DNA of 10,946 nt from contig JAEYOT010000828.1 in NCBI GenBank assembly GCA_023411445.1, forward strand, positions 1 through 10,946, given 5' to 3'. A program made the translations under genes and the position numbers. Position 1 is the stretch's first letter; each line of letters opens with the position of its first letter. This document shows positions 7,312-10,946 of this stretch, piece by piece. Source of the DNA: Pseudomonadota bacterium. GTDB taxonomy: Bacteria; Myxococcota_A; Polyangia; Polyangiales; Polyangiaceae. The notes under the pieces are model-generated. The model was not told the origin of the DNA. It saw only the letters and a program-made list of their open reading frames with translations, and did no database searches.

Positions 7312-8381
7312 CCTCGCCTCGACGCACTCCTCAGTCCCTCCTCGTCACCGGCGGCGCCGGTTTCATTGGCTCCGCGTTCATCCGTCGCTTGTTCCGGCAG
7401 CCGGAGTTCCGCGGCAAGGTCGTGAACCTCGACCTGCTCACCTACGCCGGTAACCCCGCGAACCTGAGCGGCGCGGTCGATCCAGCCCGCTACGAGCTGG
7501 TCCACGGCGACATCGCCGATCAGAAGCTGGTGGACGAGCTGTGCGAGCGTCACGGCATCGACGCCATCGTCAATTTCGCGGCCGAGAGCCACGTCGATCG
7601 CAGCATCCATGGCCCGGGCGTGTTCGTACAGACGAACATCGTGGGCACGTACGCCCTGCTGGAGGTCGTGCGCAAGCGCCCGCAGATCCACTTCCACCAC
7701 GTGTCCACCGACGAAGTGTACGGCTCGCTGGGGCCGACCGGGCTGTTCACGGAGCAGACCGCCTACGACCCCAGCTCGCCTTACTCGGCGTCCAAGGCGG
7801 CGTCCGATCATTTGGTGCGGGCGTACCAGCGCACGTACGGCATCTCCACGACGGTCTCGAACTGTAGCAACAACTACGGGCCGTATCACTTCCCGGAGAA
7901 GCTCATCCCGCTCATGGTGCTCAACTTGTTCGAGGGCAAGGAGCTACCAGTCTACGGCGACGGCCTGAACGTCCGCGATTGGCTGTTCGTCGACGACCAC
8001 GCCGAAGCGCTGTGGCTCATCCTCACGCAGGGAGAGTCCGGGCAGACTTACAACGTGGGCGGCAACAACGAGTGGACCAACATCGCCATCGTGCACAAGC
8101 TCATCGAGCTCGTGGCGGCGCACCAAGGCAAGCCCAAGGCAGAGCTGGAAGCACTGATCCGCTTCGTAAAGGATCGGCCAGGGCACGACCGCCGCTACGC
8201 CATCGATTCCAGCAAGCTGCAGCGTGAGCTCGACTGGCGCCCCCGGCACGATTTGGAGTCCGGCCTGGCCGAGACCGTGCGCTGGTACGCTGAGAACTCG
8301 GCCTGGGTGCAGGGCGTCCGCTCCGGCGCGTACCGCGAGTGGCTCGAGCAGAATTACCGAGCCCGCGGCCCGGAAACGTGA
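7308..8381 (+). CDS. rmlB: dTDP-glucose 4,6-dehydratase
   Basis: NAD-dependent extended short-chain dehydrogenase that converts dTDP-glucose to dTDP-4-keto-6-deoxyglucose, the substrate of RmlC. It has 357 residues, the usual length. The start ATG at 7308 overlaps the rmlC stop (ATGA), so the two are probably translationally coupled. Visible features are the Rossmann motif TGGAGFIGS (14-22), DLLTYAGN (42-49), AAESHVDRSI (91-100), the catalytic STDEVYG (133-139, with Thr134, Asp135 and Glu136), YSASK (159-163, Tyr159 and Lys163), and SNNYGPYHFPEKLIP (187-201). The last strongly indicates the dTDP-glucose enzyme rather than a UDP-galactose epimerase. DRPGHDRRYAID (289-300) is also typical. The gene order A-C-B is less common than B-A-C or B-D-A-C, and no rmlD follows. 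Confidence 0.97.
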   Translation: MTSPRRTPQSLLVTGGAGFIGSAFIRRLFRQPEFRGKVVNLDLLTYAGNPANLSGAVDPARYELVHGDIADQKLVDELCERHGIDAIVNFAAESHVDRSIHGPGVFVQTNIVGTYALLEVVRKRPQIHFHHVSTDEVYGSLGPTGLFTEQTAYDPSSPYSASKAASDHLVRAYQRTYGISTTVSNCSNNYGPYHFPEKLIPLMVLNLFEGKELPVYGDGLNVRDWLFVDDHAEALWLILTQGESGQTYNVGGNNEWTNIAIVHKLIELVAAHQGKPKAELEALIRFVKDRPGHDRRYAIDSSKLQRELDWRPRHDLESGLAETVRWYAENSAWVQGVRSGAYREWLEQNYRARGPET

Positions 8382-8399
8382 CCTCGTTGGGTTTGTGCT

Positions 8400-9422
8400 A
8401 TGTCGCGTGAAATGACGCCGCGGCTCTCCTTCGTGATCCCGTTCATGAACGAACAGGACACCTTGCGCGAGCTGGCCGACAGGATCGACCAAGCGGCGAC
8501 GAGCTGCCTTGCGCCCGGGCAAAGCTACGAGCTCATCTTCGTGGACGATGGCAGCACGGACGGCTCGGTGCGCGTGGTGGAGGAGCTGCTGAAAGAGCGC
8601 AGCAACGTCCAGTTCTTGGAGCTGCAGGGCAACTTCGGCAAGAGCGCGGCGCTCGCCGCCGGCTTCGCCGTCGCCAGCGGGGACATCGTGTTCACGCTCG
8701 ACGCGGATCTGCAGGACGATCCGAAAGAGATCCCCCGCTTCCTGCAGAAGCTGGACGAGGGGTATGACCTCGTCTCCGGCTACAAGGAGAAGCGGCACGA
8801 TCCGATCACCAAGGTGCTGCCGTCACGCGTGTTCAACGGCATGGTGCGCCGGCTGACCGGCATCAAGCTGCACGACGTGAACTGCGGCTTCAAAGCTTAC
8901 CGCGCCGTCGTGCTGAAGAACCTGCGCCTGTACGGGGAGATGCATCGCTTCGTGCCCGTGCTGGCGCACTGGAAGCGCTTCAAAATCGCCGAGATTGTCG
9001 TGGAGCACCACGCGCGCAAGTTCGGCTACAGCAAGTTCGGCGGCGGCCGTTTTTTCCGCGGCTTGATGGACCTGCTCACCGTCTTCTTCTTGCTGAAGTA
9101 CGAGCGACGGCCAGCGCACTTCTTCGGTGGCGTCGGCGCCATCATCTTGCTCGGCGGCATCGGCATCTGTGGGTACCTGACGCTGCTCAAGCTGCTCGGT
9201 AACGACATCGGTCACCGGCCGCTCTTGATGCTGGGCGTGCTGCTCGTGGTGGTGGGTGTCCAGGTGCTGGCTACGGGTCTGATCGCCGAGCTCATCGTGC
9301 ACCTCGGAGCTGCGCAAGCACCGTACGTGCTGCGGCGCGTGCTCAAGGGTGCCCGCCCGGACGACGCTTCGCGCGCGCCGGCCGTCGCCGGTGCAGCGGT
9401 ATCTACGGAGCTTGCCTCGTGA
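8400..9422 (+). CDS. Membrane-anchored family 2 glycosyltransferase, polyprenyl-phosphate type (GtrB/DPM-like)
   Basis: Probably transfers a sugar from a nucleotide sugar to a polyprenyl phosphate on the cytoplasmic face of the membrane. A GT-A domain occupies about residues 8-230: FVIPFMNEQ (11-19), IFVDDGSTDGS (46-56, Asp49/Asp50 for nucleotide binding), GNFGKSAALAAGF (77-89), and the DxD-type DADLQDDP (101-108). DVNCGFKAYR (159-168) and FGYSKFG (208-214) follow, as in GtrB and dolichyl-phosphate mannosyltransferase relatives. Two membrane helices lie at about 241-265 and 275-300, again as in GtrB. The sugar and carrier cannot be read from sequence. The ATG at 8400 lies 18 bases after rmlB; a second in-frame ATG at 8412 also fits, because the family homology begins only after it. 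The stop overlaps the methyltransferase start. Confidence 0.9.
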   Translation: MSREMTPRLSFVIPFMNEQDTLRELADRIDQAATSCLAPGQSYELIFVDDGSTDGSVRVVEELLKERSNVQFLELQGNFGKSAALAAGFAVASGDIVFTLDADLQDDPKEIPRFLQKLDEGYDLVSGYKEKRHDPITKVLPSRVFNGMVRRLTGIKLHDVNCGFKAYRAVVLKNLRLYGEMHRFVPVLAHWKRFKIAEIVVEHHARKFGYSKFGGGRFFRGLMDLLTVFFLLKYERRPAHFFGGVGAIILLGGIGICGYLTLLKLLGNDIGHRPLLMLGVLLVVVGVQVLATGLIAELIVHLGAAQAPYVLRRVLKGARPDDASRAPAVAGAAVSTELAS

Positions 9423-10033
9423 GCATCACGGACGCCTATTTCGAGCAGTTTCAGACCAAGAAGTACCGGGCCAAGAACCCGCTCAAGCGCGCGCTGATCA
9501 AGCGCTTCGTGGGGGCGGTGGAGCAGCTGTTCGACGCGGGGACGCCTCCACGCAGCGTGCTCGAGATCGGCGTGGGCGAAGGCTTTCTATCCGGGCACCT
9601 CTCCGCGCGTCACCCGCAGATCGAGTTCTCCGGTGTAGATCTGAACCAGGCTGACCTGGAGTTGCTCGCCCAGAAATTCCCGAGCATCAAGCGCTATTGC
9701 GCGAACATCTACGACCTGTCGGCCCTACCGGGCGGCTACGACTTGATCATCTGCGCCGAGGTGCTGGAGCACGTGGACGATCCAGCGCGCGCGCTCCAGC
9801 AGATCGTGAAGCTCGCCCCCCAACGCGTCATCCTCACGGTGCCGCACGAGCCGTGGTTCATGCTCAGCAACCTGGCCATGGGCAAGAACATCACGCGCTT
9901 GGGCAATGACGTCGAGCACGTCAATCATTTCACCGTCGGCTCCTTCAAGCGCCTGCTCGCGCCGCAGCTGGAGTTGTCGCGCGTGACGACCTCCTACCCG
10001 TGGATCCTGGCCGCAGGTTCGCCGAAGCGCTAG
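9419..10033 (+). CDS. Class I SAM-dependent methyltransferase
   Basis: A 204-residue protein with the Rossmann-type methyltransferase core. Motif I is VLEIGVGEGF (47-56), which binds SAM. The acidic end of strand 2 is GVDLN (72-76, Asp74), and CAEVLEHVDDP (112-122) matches the methyltransferase type-11 motif. The start is a GTG whose four bases GTGA overlap the glycosyltransferase stop, implying coupled translation. A basic N-terminus (KKYRAKNPLKRALIKRF, 14-30) precedes the core, a pattern I associate with methyltransferases in polysaccharide loci. No membrane helix is evident, so it is probably cytoplasmic. The substrate is unknown. Its place between a lipid-carrier glycosyltransferase and a GT39 enzyme suggests O-methylation of a sugar or lipid-linked glycan, but quinone- or lipid-type substrates cannot be excluded. 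Confidence 0.85.
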   Translation: MSITDAYFEQFQTKKYRAKNPLKRALIKRFVGAVEQLFDAGTPPRSVLEIGVGEGFLSGHLSARHPQIEFSGVDLNQADLELLAQKFPSIKRYCANIYDLSALPGGYDLIICAEVLEHVDDPARALQQIVKLAPQRVILTVPHEPWFMLSNLAMGKNITRLGNDVEHVNHFTVGSFKRLLAPQLELSRVTTSYPWILAAGSPKR

Positions 10034-10050
10034 AAGGTTCCGCGGGAGTC

Positions 10051-10946
10051 ATGCTGGGCGGTGTGAGAAAGCAGCTGCATCATCTCGCGCTCGTGCTGGG
10101 GCTCGTCGTGATGTCGAGCCTGATGCTGCGCGGCTACACCACCGACTCACCGACCGAAGACGAGCTGACCCACATGGTGCGGGGCATCGCGTACTGGCGC
10201 GGCGCGGACACCCGTCTGTCCTATGCTCACCCTCCGCTCGGCAACGCGTGGACGGCGCTGCCCGTGGCCTGGGACGAAGGCAACCCCGACGTGAACCAGC
10301 TGCGCGGCTGGAAGACGGCGACCGCTGCCACCACCACCCGCAGCTACGTCAACAAGGACTACGGGTACGCCCGTGACCAGCTGATGCGCGCGCGGCTCGC
10401 CGCGATGGCGCTCGGCGTGGTCCTCGTCACGTACGTCTACTACTTCTGCCTCGGCACGTTCGGCCTGCGCACAGCGCTGGCCGCGCTCGTGCTCCTGGTC
10501 TTCAACCCAGTGCTCATCGCGCAGTCTCGCTACGTGACCACGGACGCCGCGGCAGCGTTGGGCTTCACGGTCGCGGTCGGCGAGCTCATCCGCTACCTGC
10601 GAGGCGCCCGCTTCGGCCTACTGCGGGTCACGCTCGGCGTCTCATTGGCCATGCTCACGAAGTACAGCGGGATCGCGCTGGTGCCGCTCACGCTGCTCGC
10701 GGTGAGCGTGTGCGCGGTGGCGGGGCTGGGCCAGTTCCAGGCGCTGCCGAGCAAGGCCCGCTACCTGCGGCTCGCGCGCGACGGCGCGCTGATGCTGGCC
10801 GGCGTCGTGCTCTGCATCAACCTGGCGTACAAAGGCAACGACACTGGCCTTCAGGTGGGTGAAATCCTAGACCGCCGAGAGCCGAGCTACTGGGTGTCGT
10901 CCAAGTACCCCAACCTGTTCGAGCGCTTCACGCCACTACCGCACCT
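10051..10946 (+). CDS. GT39/PMT-type integral membrane glycosyltransferase, 5' part (3' end outside the window)
   Basis: The frame is open from an ATG at 10051 to the end of the window (298 residues and two bases). It has the layout of GT-C glycosyltransferases of the PMT/ArnT group. A first membrane helix lies at about 10-27, followed by an extracytoplasmic loop with the acidic motif PTEDELTHMVRG (34-45, the Asp/Glu pair being the usual catalytic site) and YAHPPLGN (58-65). More helices lie at about 113-133, 140-158, 163-181, 190-220 and 245-260. NPVLIAQSRYVTTDAAAA (152-169) and LTKYSG (202-207) are typical of this group. Such enzymes take a sugar from a polyprenyl-phosphate donor and attach it to protein, lipid or glycan outside the cytoplasm, so the GT2 two genes upstream is the natural donor-maker. 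GGGAG lies only two bases before the ATG, too close for an ideal ribosome site. The 17-base gap to the preceding gene supports co-transcription. Confidence 0.87.
   Translation, partial: MLGGVRKQLHHLALVLGLVVMSSLMLRGYTTDSPTEDELTHMVRGIAYWRGADTRLSYAHPPLGNAWTALPVAWDEGNPDVNQLRGWKTATAATTTRSYVNKDYGYARDQLMRARLAAMALGVVLVTYVYYFCLGTFGLRTALAALVLLVFNPVLIAQSRYVTTDAAAALGFTVAVGELIRYLRGARFGLLRVTLGVSLAMLTKYSGIALVPLTLLAVSVCAVAGLGQFQALPSKARYLRLARDGALMLAGVVLCINLAYKGNDTGLQVGEILDRREPSYWVSSKYPNLFERFTPLPH

Noticed and set aside
7086..8798. Long minus-strand frames (7086-7889 and 7944-8798) opposite rmlC, rmlB and the GT2 gene
   Set aside because: They lie antisense to secure genes and their translations are low-complexity Arg/Ala/Val/His mixtures without motifs.
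10034..10050. The near-palindrome TTCCGCGGGA before the GT39 gene as an operator
   Set aside because: It is too short and imperfect, and the location inside a tight operon makes a regulatory role unlikely.

Overview
The window is GC-rich, densely packed chromosomal DNA from a bacterium that most resembles a myxobacterium (Myxococcota, Polyangia-like). This placement is an inference. It rests on the base composition, frequent GTG starts (four of eleven visible starts), a lipoprotein with a Gly/Ser-rich linker followed by a DUF1588-like cytochrome-type domain, and the general look of the proteins. I see no tRNA, rRNA, CRISPR array, insertion sequence or phage gene. No stretch longer than about 100 bases lacks a gene.

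Left part, plus strand (1-1847): the 3' end of a CorC/HlyC-type CBS-domain membrane protein, then a secreted lipoprotein with a CxxCH motif. The lipoprotein runs tail to tail into a minus-strand block, and the two stop codons abut exactly (TGATCA).

Middle, minus strand, read from 5778 down to 1848: aguB (N-carbamoylputrescine amidase), aguA (agmatine deiminase), a Tat-signal alpha/beta-hydrolase-like protein, and an RluA-family pseudouridine synthase. Junctions are a 4-base overlap, a 49-base gap and a 1-base gap, so the four probably form one transcript. AguA and AguB together turn agmatine into putrescine.

Right part, plus strand (5870-10946, continuing beyond the window): rmlA, rmlC and rmlB, which make dTDP-4-keto-L-rhamnose from glucose-1-phosphate. 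They are followed by a membrane-anchored family 2 glycosyltransferase of the polyprenyl-phosphate type, a small SAM-dependent methyltransferase, and the start of a multi-pass GT39/PMT-type glycosyltransferase. Gaps are 20 bases or less, and two junctions overlap by 4 bases, so this looks like one operon. A reasonable reading is nucleotide-sugar supply, loading of a sugar onto a lipid carrier, possible methylation, and transfer on the outer face of the membrane. No rmlD is present in the window.

The two operons diverge from a 91-base region (5779-5869). It holds one weak candidate promoter in each direction, both placed so close to the start codon that the transcripts would be nearly leaderless. 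I found no clear evidence of an undescribed system. The most useful leads are this divergent control region, the GT2-methyltransferase-GT39 module without rmlD, the CxxCH lipoprotein, and altered signature motifs in RmlA and AguA.
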